Origin: Pseudophaeobacter sp. EL27
GTDB taxonomy: Bacteria; Pseudomonadota; Alphaproteobacteria; Rhodobacterales; Rhodobacteraceae
Length of the DNA: 64,000 nt
Assembly (NCBI RefSeq): GCF_900313025.1
Contig: NZ_OMPQ01000015.1
Span: 133,775-197,774, forward strand
Direction of reading: 5' to 3'
Made by a program: the position numbers and the translations under genes. The notes beneath the pieces are model-generated. The model did no database searches. It was not told the DNA's origin and worked only from the letters and a program-made list of their open reading frames with translations. Positions 23,211 through 32,369 of the stretch are shown here, piece by piece (the stretch's first letter is position 1; the number at the start of each line of letters is the position of its first letter).

Positions 23211-25778
23211 TTAACGGTCGGCGTCTGCCTCTCCATCTTCCGCGCTTCCCTGCACATCCGCTAGGTCAGGCTGCACCTTGGTTGACGCCGCTACGGTGCT
23301 CGCCCCTGTGGCGGATTCCGCGTCTCCCAGAGCACTGGCCACGTCCTGTGCCTTGCCGGACGCAAGCGCCTCTGGGTTACGGATCCAGAGATCTCGCTGG
23401 GCGAATGGAATTTCGATCTCTTCCGCGGCAAAGCGCGCCGCGATCTCGTAGTTGAGATCGGATTTGACGGATAAGACCCAGTTCACATCCCGCAAGATGG
23501 CACGGATCTCAAAATCGAGGCTATCCGCCCCAAACCCTTGGAAGATCACACTGGGTGCCGGTTTCAGCAGCACCATCGGGTGGGATTGGGCAATCTCATT
23601 CAGGATTGTCTCGACACGGCGCGGGTCGGTGCCATAGGCCACACCAACCGGCACAATCACCCGACCAACCGTATTGCCACGGGTGTAGTTGGTGACGGTT
23701 CCGGTGATCAAATCCGAATTCGGCACAATTACATCGCTGCGATCAAAGGTCTCAATCCGGGTCGAGCGCACTGAGATGTCCCGGACATAGCCCATCAACC
23801 CGCCCACTTCGATCCAGTCCCCTTTGGAGATTGGTCGTTCCACCAACAGGATGATGCCAGAAACAAAGTTCGACACGATGGTTTGCAGGCCAAAGCCGAT
23901 CCCCACTGACAGTGCCCCCGCCACAATCGCCAGCGAAGAGAGATCCAGCCCCGCCATTGAGATGGCCACAACAGCTGCCAGAAAGACGCCGACATATCCC
24001 AGCCCCGAAACAATGGCATTCTGCCCGCCGGGATCAATGTTGGTCTTGGGCAGCAGGGAGGTCCGAAGGGTGCTCTGCACCACGCGGGTCAGCCCATAGC
24101 CAATGGCAAAAACCACGGCAAAACTCAGAAAGGCCACGGGCGAAATCTGGGTCTCGCCAATCGTGAACCCACCCAGGAAGGTCGACCAGAGTTCTGTCAA
24201 ATCAGCAACACGCGCGCCCCAGATCAAAGCCAGGAGCGGCAGCGACAACAGGGAGAGACAGAACCCAACCCCGACCAATACAAGTGAGTCCCGCGCCGCC
24301 TCTCCCTGCCCGGACAGGAACCCAAACAGATCCCCTGCAAAACGCTGGACAATAAACAGCGCCGCCAGAAGCAGCAGCGTTGAAATAGCCGGGTAAATCA
24401 GCGCCTCCGCCGCATTGACATAGCCAATTGCTGCAACAATAGGGGCCGCAAAGCCCAAGAAAAAGGCGCCGCGCCGCACGACCTCAAACAAACGGTTGGC
24501 GCCGATTGCCAGACGTCGTTCTTGCTCAGGGTCGCGCTCCTCCCCCTCTGGTCGAGCCTTGGCCAGCCCTCCCTGTGTTACCCCAATCTGGTGCAACCGA
24601 TACAAAACCAGAGCGGCGGCAAGGATCAGCGGAAAGCTCAGCACTGCCTGAGTGTCCTGTGCGGTGTTTTCCAACTGGTACAGCTCGGTCAGGATATCGT
24701 GCAACACCAGTATAACCGCCCAAAGATCGATCATCAGACGGGCTTCGCCGCGGCGCTGCACGGCCATCGGTACCAGGCTTACTTCACGGGGGGCCTTGAA
24801 CAGCTGGTCGCCAAGCCAGTGGAACGAGAGCAGGATCAGGGCCCAGCTCGGCAGGTGATCCAGCATCAGGGTGCCCCGCACCCCAAGGACGCCAGCGACA
24901 TCCAAAGCGGCTGTCAGCAAGAGGATCCCAAGTAGAGGCAGGGCCACCTGCAACAGGGACACTATGAAGGTCCAGACCCCGGTGCCGCGCGCGCCAAGCC
25001 CGCGCAGATACTCGCCCATGCTGCGTGCCCAGGGGCGGCCACGAAGCAGCAAAAAACTCCCCAGAAGCACCAACAAGAGGATCTCCGGAAGGCCATCCCA
25101 GATCTTCTCCACCGTGGTGTCACTGCTGATCTTTGTCCGTGTTTCGAGCCAAACAACCCGCCCAACCCTGAACAGGGCCTCGAGGGCATCAGGCCAGAGT
25201 TCGGGGTTCAACGGTGAGGGACCACGCTGCAACAGGTGCTTGGTCCGGCGTTCGCGGATAATGGTATCAACTTCACCAATCAAACCATTTGCCCGGCTAA
25301 AGGCCTCTTCTGCAATGATACGCGGGACTTTTAACTGATTGAGCTGGATGGTCAGGCGGTTCCGCAGCCGCGCAATATCAGCGGGTTCTGTCGTGCCATC
25401 GGCAGGGGCAGCCCCAAGAGCCAGGATCTGCCCGTTCAGCGTATTGATCCGCTGTTGATTCTTGCTTTTAACCGCCTGAAACTCCTGGCGAAACCTCGTC
25501 AGATCCTTGCGCAGCTGTTCAAAGGCTGCGCTGGAGGCGCGACTGCTTTCGATGGCCTGCTCGGCCCTGAGGGCGGTGCTTTGCCAATCATCCAGGTAGC
25601 TGCTGTGCTGCGGAACCTCATCCTGCGCCAAGGCGCTGCCAGAAAAGGCAAAGCCCCCCAGCACAATGATTGCAAGCCAGAGGGTAAAAGCGGCAATCAG
25701 GCGCGTTACAATGGCATGAGGCCACAGGGTTGTGGCCTCACTTCGAACATTGGCAAGCTGCCTGAAAGCGGTGGTCAT
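23211..25778 (-). CDS. Mechanosensitive ion channel (MscS family, DUF3772 type)
   Basis: An 855-residue inner-membrane channel that would relieve turgor under osmotic down-shock. A signal-like hydrophobic segment (residues 27-50) precedes a periplasmic helical DUF3772-type region (about 55-215). A series of membrane helices follows, then the MscS pore and beta domain: SVGIGFGLQTIVSNFVSGI is the pore-lining helix region, with LLVERPISKGDWIEVGGLMG and PNSDLITGTVTNYT after it. The C-terminal 60 residues are Ala/Asp/Glu-rich and probably disordered. The start codon overlaps the cysK stop by 4 bp, so it is translated with the cysteine synthase, an unusual pairing. Confidence 0.88.
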   Translation of the reverse strand: MTTAFRQLANVRSEATTLWPHAIVTRLIAAFTLWLAIIVLGGFAFSGSALAQDEVPQHSSYLDDWQSTALRAEQAIESSRASSAAFEQLRKDLTRFRQEFQAVKSKNQQRINTLNGQILALGAAPADGTTEPADIARLRNRLTIQLNQLKVPRIIAEEAFSRANGLIGEVDTIIRERRTKHLLQRGPSPLNPELWPDALEALFRVGRVVWLETRTKISSDTTVEKIWDGLPEILLLVLLGSFLLLRGRPWARSMGEYLRGLGARGTGVWTFIVSLLQVALPLLGILLLTAALDVAGVLGVRGTLMLDHLPSWALILLSFHWLGDQLFKAPREVSLVPMAVQRRGEARLMIDLWAVILVLHDILTELYQLENTAQDTQAVLSFPLILAAALVLYRLHQIGVTQGGLAKARPEGEERDPEQERRLAIGANRLFEVVRRGAFFLGFAAPIVAAIGYVNAAEALIYPAISTLLLLAALFIVQRFAGDLFGFLSGQGEAARDSLVLVGVGFCLSLLSLPLLALIWGARVADLTELWSTFLGGFTIGETQISPVAFLSFAVVFAIGYGLTRVVQSTLRTSLLPKTNIDPGGQNAIVSGLGYVGVFLAAVVAISMAGLDLSSLAIVAGALSVGIGFGLQTIVSNFVSGIILLVERPISKGDWIEVGGLMGYVRDISVRSTRIETFDRSDVIVPNSDLITGTVTNYTRGNTVGRVIVPVGVAYGTDPRRVETILNEIAQSHPMVLLKPAPSVIFQGFGADSLDFEIRAILRDVNWVLSVKSDLNYEIAARFAAEEIEIPFAQRDLWIRNPEALASGKAQDVASALGDAESATGASTVAASTKVQPDLADVQGSAEDGEADADR

Positions 25779-26809
25779 ACGTCCTCGAACACGCCCGGGA
25801 TGGAAGCTGGTGCATGGGTCATCCAGTCGGGCACTGGCAGGTCTTTTTCACGCAGGAAATCCGGGTTGAACAGTTTCGACTGATAGCGGGTGCCATAGTC
25901 ACACAGAACGGTCACGATGGTTTTGCCCGGCCCCATGTCCTTGGCCATGCGCACGGCCCCGGCAATATTGATCGCCGAGGACCCGCCCAGCACCAGACCT
26001 TCGTCGTGCAACAGATCAAAGACATAGGGCAGCGCCTCATTGTCGGAGATCTGGTAATTAAAGTCGGGCTTCAGCCCTTCCAGGTTTTTGGTGATGCGCA
26101 CCTGGCCGATCCCTTCAGCAATCGAGCCCCCCTCCATGGCGATCTCGCCAGTGGTGTAATAGGAATAAAGCCCGGCCCCCATGGGATCCGCCAGGGCGAT
26201 TTTTACACCCTTTGGCTGCAATGCCTCGGCCACCCCTGCCAGCGTGCCGCCTGACCCAACCGCACAGGTGAAGCCATCAACCTTGCCATCGGTCTGTTCC
26301 CAGATCTCTGGGCCGGTGGTTTCCACATGTGATTGCTTATTGGCCACGTTATCGAACTGATTGGCCCAAATCGCACCATTTGGTTCGGTTTTGGCAAGTT
26401 CATTCGCCAAACGCTCAGAATAACGCACAAAATTGTTAGGATTTCGATAGGGTGCTGCAGGTACCTGCACCAATTGCGCCCCAGCAAGGCGCAGCATATC
26501 CTTCTTTTCCTCAGATTGGGTTTCCGGAATCACGATCACGGTTTTGAACCCCATCGAGGCCCCAACCAGGGCCAGGCCAATACCGGTATTGCCAGCGGTG
26601 CCCTCAACAATGGTTCCGCCCGGCTTCAGATCCCCCCGCGCAATCGCATCCTTGATGATATAGAGCGCTGCACGGTCCTTGACCGATTGACCCGGGTTCA
26701 TGAACTCGGCCTTGCCCAGAATTTCGCATCCGGTCTCATCGCTGACGCGGTTCAGACGGATCAGAGGTGTGTGGCCAATGGCGTCGGCCAGATCGCGTGC
26801 AATGCGCAT
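25775..26809 (-). CDS. cysK: Cysteine synthase (O-acetylserine sulfhydrylase)
   Basis: A 344-residue PLP enzyme that makes cysteine from O-acetylserine and sulfide. Visible are IGHTPLIRL, the PLP-lysine region NPGQSVKDRAALYII, the GTAGNTGIGLAL phosphate/substrate loop, and TCAVGSGGTLAGVAEAL. The start at 26809 is preferred because AAGGG stands 6 bases upstream; an ATG at 26827 has its G-rich stretch too close. In Rhodobacter sphaeroides a cysK gene adjoins trgAB and affects tellurite resistance, and here trgB and trgA lie directly upstream on the same strand, so the three genes probably form an operon. Confidence 0.93.
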   Translation of the reverse strand: MRIARDLADAIGHTPLIRLNRVSDETGCEILGKAEFMNPGQSVKDRAALYIIKDAIARGDLKPGGTIVEGTAGNTGIGLALVGASMGFKTVIVIPETQSEEKKDMLRLAGAQLVQVPAAPYRNPNNFVRYSERLANELAKTEPNGAIWANQFDNVANKQSHVETTGPEIWEQTDGKVDGFTCAVGSGGTLAGVAEALQPKGVKIALADPMGAGLYSYYTTGEIAMEGGSIAEGIGQVRITKNLEGLKPDFNYQISDNEALPYVFDLLHDEGLVLGGSSAINIAGAVRMAKDMGPGKTIVTVLCDYGTRYQSKLFNPDFLREKDLPVPDWMTHAPASIPGVFEDV

Positions 26810-26879
26810 GGTATCCCTTTCGATCATTCCCCCAAGATGTAACCAAGGGGGCTGACCTCTACAAGATGCGAAGCGGCGC

Positions 26880-28004
26880 TTAGCGCAGCTCTGCGCGCAG
26901 CCGATCCCGGTGACGCGCCAGCCACAGTGCCGCCGTGATCAGTGGCATGTCCTGATAGCGATGCGCATCGATGCCCTGCATCAATGTATCAAAACTCAGG
27001 ATTTCGCTGCGCAGATCTTCATTCTCGCCCGCAACACCACCGCCACCACTGATGTAGCTTAAGTCCGTAACACCCACAAAAATATGAATAAACTCTCCCG
27101 ATGACCCACTAGAAGGGTATCCACGGCTCACTTCCTCCAAATGTGAAATCGTGACACCAGCTTCTTCCACTGCTTCGCGATGCGCCGCCTGTTCAGGTGT
27201 TTCGCCTGGATCAATCAGCCCCGCCACCGGCTCCCACATCCAGGGGCGTTTTTCCCCAGCAATAAAGGTGGCTGCCCGAAACTGTTCCACCAAAAGCACC
27301 TGATCACGCAGCGGATCATAGGGCAGAACCACCGAGGCCCGCCCAACCAAGGCCACACCACGGTTCACCACCGGGCTCATGCTACCATCATAGCGGCGGA
27401 ATTTGAGATCCATTTCCTCCATCGCAAAGAAGTTCACATAGGCCCGGTTATGAGCCACAACTTCTACGTCGCGCGACAAATCAAATCCTGGGTCTTCTGA
27501 TCTGGACTGGGCCTCTAGCCAGGCAGCGGCCCGCCGACGGATCGAAGGAAAAGACTTGCGCATCTGCTCAGCCGTGACCCGGCCGTGATAGGCCATGACT
27601 TCTTCGGCGGCGCGCAGCGTCATGGCCCCCGACTGCGCAATCCAGGCCTCCAGATCCCATAATGCGCCAGCCTGCCACTGGCCTGGGGCGGGAAAATAGA
27701 CCTGCGTTTGTGCCATCTCACCCGTGGCAAGCCGAACCGTGATGGGTTTCAGTGCATAGTCAAAGCCCCCTTCATAGAAATCCAGCGCCGCCAGATCCTC
27801 TGCGCTCAAGCCACGTACCAAAAGCCCGGTCGCCTCTTCCCCTTCGGCCTCTGCGATCATCGGGAAAATCTGATCCTGGACACCATAAATGGCGTGATCC
27901 GCAAGGCTGGCAACAGCGGTGTCAAGGGCTGCACCGCTGCGCCCCAGTACCAATTCCAGAAGGGGCACATAGCGAAGCGTGCCGTAGAAAAATAGATCAA
28001 CCAC
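26880..28004 (-). CDS. trgB: TrgB-like gamma-glutamylcyclotransferase/NUDIX fusion
   Basis: A 374-residue fusion protein. The N-terminal part (1-120) is an AIG2-like/gamma-glutamylcyclotransferase fold (FFYGTLRYVPLLELVLGR, and DFYEGGFDYALKPI with the acidic catalytic region). After a linker comes a NUDIX hydrolase domain with the box GLIDPGETPEQAAHREAVEE-AG at about residues 257-278, preceded by VLLVEQFRAA and followed by PSSGSSGEFIHIFVG as in ADP-ribose pyrophosphatases. TrgB of R. sphaeroides has been reported as part of a tellurite-resistance locus. The likely chemistry is glutathione-related cyclotransfer plus nucleotide-diphosphate cleavage. Its link to tellurite is by homology and neighbours. 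Confidence 0.85.
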   Translation of the reverse strand: MVDLFFYGTLRYVPLLELVLGRSGAALDTAVASLADHAIYGVQDQIFPMIAEAEGEEATGLLVRGLSAEDLAALDFYEGGFDYALKPITVRLATGEMAQTQVYFPAPGQWQAGALWDLEAWIAQSGAMTLRAAEEVMAYHGRVTAEQMRKSFPSIRRRAAAWLEAQSRSEDPGFDLSRDVEVVAHNRAYVNFFAMEEMDLKFRRYDGSMSPVVNRGVALVGRASVVLPYDPLRDQVLLVEQFRAATFIAGEKRPWMWEPVAGLIDPGETPEQAAHREAVEEAGVTISHLEEVSRGYPSSGSSGEFIHIFVGVTDLSYISGGGGVAGENEDLRSEILSFDTLMQGIDAHRYQDMPLITAALWLARHRDRLRAELR

Positions 28005-28031
28005 GTTCTTTAACCCATTGTTAATTTTGAT

Positions 28032-28472
28032 TTAAGACCAGCGTTTATTGGCACTCTCTGCCAGTATACCTGCCAAGCAGCCCCCTAAGACCAAGGGCAG
28101 TAATACCGTTGGCACCGCAATAACAAAGAAGTACTCAAGCGACAGCGTTAGAATTGCTAACAGGGCCTCAAAGGGTCCACCATATCGGTTCCGCATGGCC
28201 CGGTCGAACATCTCCCAGGCGCCCTGGATAAACAGCGCCCAGAGCACCAGTACAGCAGCCCCCGTCAGTCCATTGTTGATCGCCGGTACCAGTCCATGTC
28301 CAACCCGCCGCCCCATAAAGATCCAGCCTGTCAGCAGGCCGACAGTGACGTTGATATGGAAAAAGTATCCAAAATCAGTGCCTTCGGGCATCAAGGGCAC
28401 CACTTGCACCGAGAGAACAAAGGCAAGGATACCTAGGCAAATAGCAGCGGTCAGGCGGGCAGCGGTAGGCAT
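28032..28472 (-). CDS. trgA: TrgA family membrane protein
   Basis: A 146-residue inner-membrane protein with four predicted helices: LTAAICLGILAFVLSVQVV; NVTVGLLTGWIFMG; GLTGAAVLVLWALFIQG; and FFVIAVPTVLLPLVLGGCL. It is 27 bp upstream of trgB and has the size and pattern of TrgA, which with TrgB raises tellurite resistance in R. sphaeroides. The biochemical role of TrgA is unknown. It is probably the first gene of trgA-trgB-cysK-mscS. Confidence 0.85.
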   Translation of the reverse strand: MPTAARLTAAICLGILAFVLSVQVVPLMPEGTDFGYFFHINVTVGLLTGWIFMGRRVGHGLVPAINNGLTGAAVLVLWALFIQGAWEMFDRAMRNRYGGPFEALLAILTLSLEYFFVIAVPTVLLPLVLGGCLAGILAESANKRWS

Positions 28473-28548
28473 TTGGAGAAAATCCTTGGAGCTGAAGCTG
28501 GAGTGCCGGGCGCCAGAGCCCCTAAAGCACTCAGGTTAGAAAGCCAGA

Positions 28549-29772
28549 TTACAAGACTTGATCAAGTGCCTTGATCAATTTGTTCAATTCTTCCTGGCTG
28601 GTGTAATGCGTAAAACTCAACCGTAACACGCCTTCTTCTGGGTCGATGCCCATTGCAGTAAGGGCGCGCACTGCGTAGAAATCTCCGCCCCCCGCCATGA
28701 TCCCCATCTCTGCAAGCCTCTCCGCCACAGGCCCAGCTGGGCGATTCAAGGCCAGGGCTACGGTTGGGGCCCGCCGGTCGGCTTCGCTGGGGCCCAGCAA
28801 GCGCAGATCATTGCGATCCTTTAGCGCATCCAGCAGCGGCTGGAGCAGCGTGACTTCATGTGCGCGCATCAGATCGTGAACAAACTCCCCTCTGGCAGTT
28901 GCCCCCTCAACCGGTCCACCGTGATGATCACAAAGGGCATCAAAGTAGTCCACCATGCCGGCGCTGGCGGCAATCTGCGCATGATCCGGTCCTGCAGGCG
29001 TAAAGCGTTTGTACAGGCTGTCGGCGTTGAAGAAATGCCCCTGGTTTGGCAGCAGCGCCCCCAGTTCGCGACGCATCACCATCATGCCCTGATGGGGGCC
29101 ATAGGTTTTATAGGCCGAAAACAGATAGATATCCGGGCCAAGATCACCAACATTGGGCAACCCGTGCGGCGCGTAAGAAACCCCATCGACACAGACAAAG
29201 GCCCCAGCCGCATGCGAAAGCGCAGTGATCTCTGTCACCGGGTTGATCTCACCAACAACATTGGAGCAATGCGGGAAGCAGACCAAACGCACCTTCTCGT
29301 CCAGCAAAGCTTCAAGTTTTGCCGGATCAAGATGGCCGGTTTGCGGATCAATTTCCCACTCGCGAACCTCGATCCCCTCATCAGCCAAACGACGCCAGGG
29401 CCCGGTGTTGGCCTCATGGTCCTGATTGGTCACGATAATTGCTTCACCCGGCTGCAAGAATTGCCGAAAGGCCTGGGCCAGCACATAGGTGTTTTGCGTG
29501 GTGGAGGGACCAAAGCTCAGCTCATCGGTCTCAACCCCCATCATTGCTGCCAGCCGCTGGCGCGCCTCATCCATTTCAGCCCCCGCCAGACGCGAGGCCT
29601 CGTAGGGGGCATAGGGCTGCACTTTGCGTTGGGTATAATAGCGGGTCAGCCGGTCGATCACTTGCTGGCAGGTATATGACCCACCTGCATTTTCAAAAAA
29701 CGCCTGCCCCTGCAAGCTAGCTTCTTGAAAGGCAGGAAACTGCCCGCGTACAAAATCGATATCCAGCGTCAT
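28549..29772 (-). CDS. Class V aminotransferase, cysteine desulfurase-like
   Basis: A 407-residue PLP-dependent enzyme of the aminotransferase class V/SufS-like group. It has FFENAGGSYTCQQVIDRL at the N-terminus, the cofactor-binding SFGPSTTQNTYVLAQ, ITNQDHEANTGPWRRL (in the VTNQDHE form), and the PLP lysine in YLFSAYKTYGPHQG. The start at 29772 follows GGGGACC; a longer frame to 29862 lacks a ribosome site. The usual desulfurase cysteine loop was not found, so it may be an isomerase- or lyase-type member. It lies alone upstream of trgA with 76 bp between. The substrate is unknown. Confidence 0.8.
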   Translation of the reverse strand: MTLDIDFVRGQFPAFQEASLQGQAFFENAGGSYTCQQVIDRLTRYYTQRKVQPYAPYEASRLAGAEMDEARQRLAAMMGVETDELSFGPSTTQNTYVLAQAFRQFLQPGEAIIVTNQDHEANTGPWRRLADEGIEVREWEIDPQTGHLDPAKLEALLDEKVRLVCFPHCSNVVGEINPVTEITALSHAAGAFVCVDGVSYAPHGLPNVGDLGPDIYLFSAYKTYGPHQGMMVMRRELGALLPNQGHFFNADSLYKRFTPAGPDHAQIAASAGMVDYFDALCDHHGGPVEGATARGEFVHDLMRAHEVTLLQPLLDALKDRNDLRLLGPSEADRRAPTVALALNRPAGPVAERLAEMGIMAGGGDFYAVRALTAMGIDPEEGVLRLSFTHYTSQEELNKLIKALDQVL

Positions 29773-29887
29773 CTTAGGTCCCCGTTTATTGTTGTCTGAA
29801 TGGATGCAGCTCTCACCGCAGGAGGTCAAGACCGACTGGCGAAAACCGGCGCCTCGAGCCACTTAGACGGGTGGATTTGGCCAAACC

Positions 29888-29926
29888 AAATAAAGTCAGC
29901 CCCAAATACCAAGATTCGGGGCTGAC
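29888..29926 (-). terminator. Probable terminator of the dmdA-acuI operon
   Basis: GTCAGCCCC and GGGGCTGAC form a 9-bp GC-rich stem with a 14-base interval that can pair further. On the minus strand it is followed by TTTATTT. It lies 48 bp beyond the acuI stop. Confidence 0.7.
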
Positions 29927-29974
29927 GTCTGTATGATCAGAATACGCGGTCAGGTGAGACTGCGTGGCGCCAGT

Positions 29975-30970
29975 TTAGGCGTTTACATCCACGACCACAC
30001 GCCCCTGAACCTGTCCCTTCAAGATATCAGCCCCCAGCTGCGGCAGATCCGACAGCACCGCGGGCTTGACCATGGCCTCCAGCTTCTCTATCGGCAGATC
30101 CGTCGCCAGTCGCTGCCAAGCACGAACCCGGTTGTCATAGGGCTGCATCACGGAATCGATGCCCAGCAGGTTGACCCCCCGCAACAAGAACGGGATGACA
30201 GTGGCTGGCAAGCCGGCGCCGCCCGCCAGGCCAACCGCAGCAACCGAGGCGCCGTATTTCATCTGCCCCAGAACTCGCGCCAGCATGTCACCACCAACCG
30301 CATCAATACAGCCCGCCCAGGTCTCGCTCTCCAGCGGGCGCTTGACCGTCTCGTTCAACGCCTCACGCGCCACAATCTGCGTGGCACCAAGGCTACGCAG
30401 GTAGTCCTCGGTTTCGGGACGTCCGGTAACACCTGCGACCTCATAGCCAAGATGCGCCAGGATAGCGGTTGCCACCGAACCAACACCACCCGCGGCACCA
30501 GTCACCAGAACCGGCCCCTGACCGGGCTTCATCCCGTGATCTTCCAGCGCCATCACCGACAACATGGCTGTCAGCCCAGCCGTACCAACCGCCATGGCCT
30601 GACGGGTATCCAGCCCCGCTGGCAGTGGCACCAGCCAGTCGGCCTTGACCCGGGCCTTTTGCGTATAGCCGCCCCAATAGGCCTCGCCAACGCGCCATCC
30701 GGTCAGAACCACCTTATCGCCCGGCTTATAGCGATCATCTTCGCTGGTCTCGACGGTGCCAGCAAAATCAATGCCAGGGATATGAGGGTAGTTGCGCACC
30801 AACCCGCCGCCTTTGGGGCTGAGGCACAGGCCATCCTTGTAGTTCACGGTGGAGAAATCGACAGCCACTGTCACATTGCCCTCTGGCAGCTGATCCAGCC
30901 CGATCTGCTCTACTGCAGCTGAGGCCAGACCACTTTCTTCATCCTTGTTCACAATCAGTGCATTGAACAT
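29975..30970 (-). CDS. acuI: Acrylyl-CoA reductase
   Basis: A 331-residue zinc-independent MDR-family reductase (YhdH/AcuI type) that uses NADPH to reduce acryloyl-CoA to propionyl-CoA, detoxifying the product of DMSP cleavage. Recognisable parts are NYKDGLCLSPKGG, YPHIPGIDFAGTVE, LTGWRVGEAYWGGYT, the nucleotide-binding VLVTGAAGGVGSVATAIL, and EVAGVTGRPETEDYLRSLGA. The start at 30970 follows GGAG. It begins 11 bp after dmdA; the dmdA-acuI pairing is well documented in roseobacters. Confidence 0.92.
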   Translation of the reverse strand: MFNALIVNKDEESGLASAAVEQIGLDQLPEGNVTVAVDFSTVNYKDGLCLSPKGGGLVRNYPHIPGIDFAGTVETSEDDRYKPGDKVVLTGWRVGEAYWGGYTQKARVKADWLVPLPAGLDTRQAMAVGTAGLTAMLSVMALEDHGMKPGQGPVLVTGAAGGVGSVATAILAHLGYEVAGVTGRPETEDYLRSLGATQIVAREALNETVKRPLESETWAGCIDAVGGDMLARVLGQMKYGASVAAVGLAGGAGLPATVIPFLLRGVNLLGIDSVMQPYDNRVRAWQRLATDLPIEKLEAMVKPAVLSDLPQLGADILKGQVQGRVVVDVNA

Positions 30971-30981
30971 TTTGCTCTCCT

Positions 30982-32085
30982 TCAAATCCAAAACTTGTCG
31001 CGCACGGTGGCCGTACGCATCCCGTCAGGGGTTTCAACTTCCAGCTTGGCGCCTGCATCCCAGTGGGTCATGCGCACCATGCCAATTGCTACATTTGTCC
31101 GAAAATCCGGTGACCAGGCGGCCGAAGACACCCGTCCTACCCGCTTACCTGCCGCGTAGAGCGGCCAGAATTCGGTACAGGCGGCCACAGGGTCTCCCGC
31201 AATTTCGATGGCCCGGATCTGTTGCACCGGCCCCTCCTTAGCCACGCGCAACAGTGCATCACGCCCAATACAGCCAATCGCAGTATGGGTGTCACAGAAC
31301 CGGCCCAGCCCACATTCATGCGGAGTGTTATCATCGGTCATGTCATTGCCATAGCTCAGCAATCCGCCCTCAATGCGCTCAATCAGGTTCGGGCAGCCCG
31401 CCCGCACCTCCAGGTCCTGACCGGCCTCAAACAGCTTGTTCCACAGCGGCATGCCAATTTCGCTGTCTTGAACATAGATTTCAAACCCACCCTGTTTGGA
31501 ATAACCAGAGCGCGCGATCACCAGGTCACGCCCCTGAAACTGGAAGGTAGAAAACCTGAAAAAACGAATGTCACGAATACTGCTGCCAAAGACCCGCTCC
31601 AAAAGCTCTTCGGCTTTTGGCCCCTGTATCGCCAAGGGGGACACATCCGGCTCATCCACCAGCACATCCAGACGCCAGCCATTGGCAATGCCCTTGACCC
31701 AATAGAGCAGATCACTGTCGGCGATCGAGATCCACCAGCGATCCTCTGCCAGCTTGACCGCAACCGGATCATTCAACATCCCGCCCGTTTCATCAACGAT
31801 GGGAACGTAGAAACACTGCCCCGGCAACATTCCCCGCAGATCACGCGGTGTCAGCATCTGCATCAAGCGTCCAGCATCCGGCCCGCGCAGCTCCACCTGA
31901 CGTTCACAGGACACATCCCAGATCTGCACGTGTTTCTTCAGGTGATGATAATCCGCCTCAACGCTCTCAAACACTGTTGGCAGCAGCATGTGATTATAGA
32001 CCGTATAGGCCTTTACTCCAGCTGCTTCGACGCCTTCAGAAAACGGCGTTCTGCGCAACCGCCGTGATGGTGAAATCAATGCCAT
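30982..32085 (-). CDS. dmdA: DMSP demethylase
   Basis: A 367-residue GcvT-fold methyltransferase that moves a methyl group from dimethylsulfoniopropionate to tetrahydrofolate, giving methylmercaptopropionate and committing DMSP carbon and sulfur to assimilation. Features are RRLRRTPFSEGVEAAGV, YNHMLLPTVF, HVQIWDVSCERQVELRGPDA, ARSGYSKQGGFEIYV (folate-binding strand) and NLIERIEGGLLSYGNDM. The length matches the family. AGGAGG stands at good distance from the ATG. It is the first gene of dmdA-acuI, divergent from a GntR regulator whose repeated site lies in the shared 284-bp region. Confidence 0.93.
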   Translation of the reverse strand: MALISPSRRLRRTPFSEGVEAAGVKAYTVYNHMLLPTVFESVEADYHHLKKHVQIWDVSCERQVELRGPDAGRLMQMLTPRDLRGMLPGQCFYVPIVDETGGMLNDPVAVKLAEDRWWISIADSDLLYWVKGIANGWRLDVLVDEPDVSPLAIQGPKAEELLERVFGSSIRDIRFFRFSTFQFQGRDLVIARSGYSKQGGFEIYVQDSEIGMPLWNKLFEAGQDLEVRAGCPNLIERIEGGLLSYGNDMTDDNTPHECGLGRFCDTHTAIGCIGRDALLRVAKEGPVQQIRAIEIAGDPVAACTEFWPLYAAGKRVGRVSSAAWSPDFRTNVAIGMVRMTHWDAGAKLEVETPDGMRTATVRDKFWI

Positions 32086-32304
32086 TGTTCATCCTCCTGG
32101 CAACGGGAACTCATTCTTCAGAGCAGAGTGATATCTCGCCTACCCTGATCGATTAGCGTGGAGACCACAAATGGCCGGGCTGGCCTCTCTGACACCCCAC
32201 TAGAAACAAACCTCAGCAGTGCCGCATCTCCCTGGCACATTCTGCATCCAGCGATGGCTTTCGCCGCCTCCTCCAAGTAGACCAACCCGACTCACCGCTT
32301 GCAA

Positions 32305-32333
32305 TTTAAATGTCAGACTTTTAAATGTCAGAC
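32305..32333. promoter_or_regulatory. Tandem operator-like repeat between dmdA and the GntR gene
   Basis: TTTAAATGTCAGAC occurs twice, at 32305-32318 and 32320-32333, with a 15-bp period. Each copy contains TGTC-A-GAC(A/T), a near-palindrome with a single central base, like the half-site layout of FCD-type GntR operators. It ends 36 bp before the regulator's start codon, well placed to control both divergent genes. The rest of the region (32086-32304) showed nothing definite. Confidence 0.6.
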
Positions 32334-32369
32334 AAATAAAAAATGCAGCTCGCATAGCCAGGACCTGAG

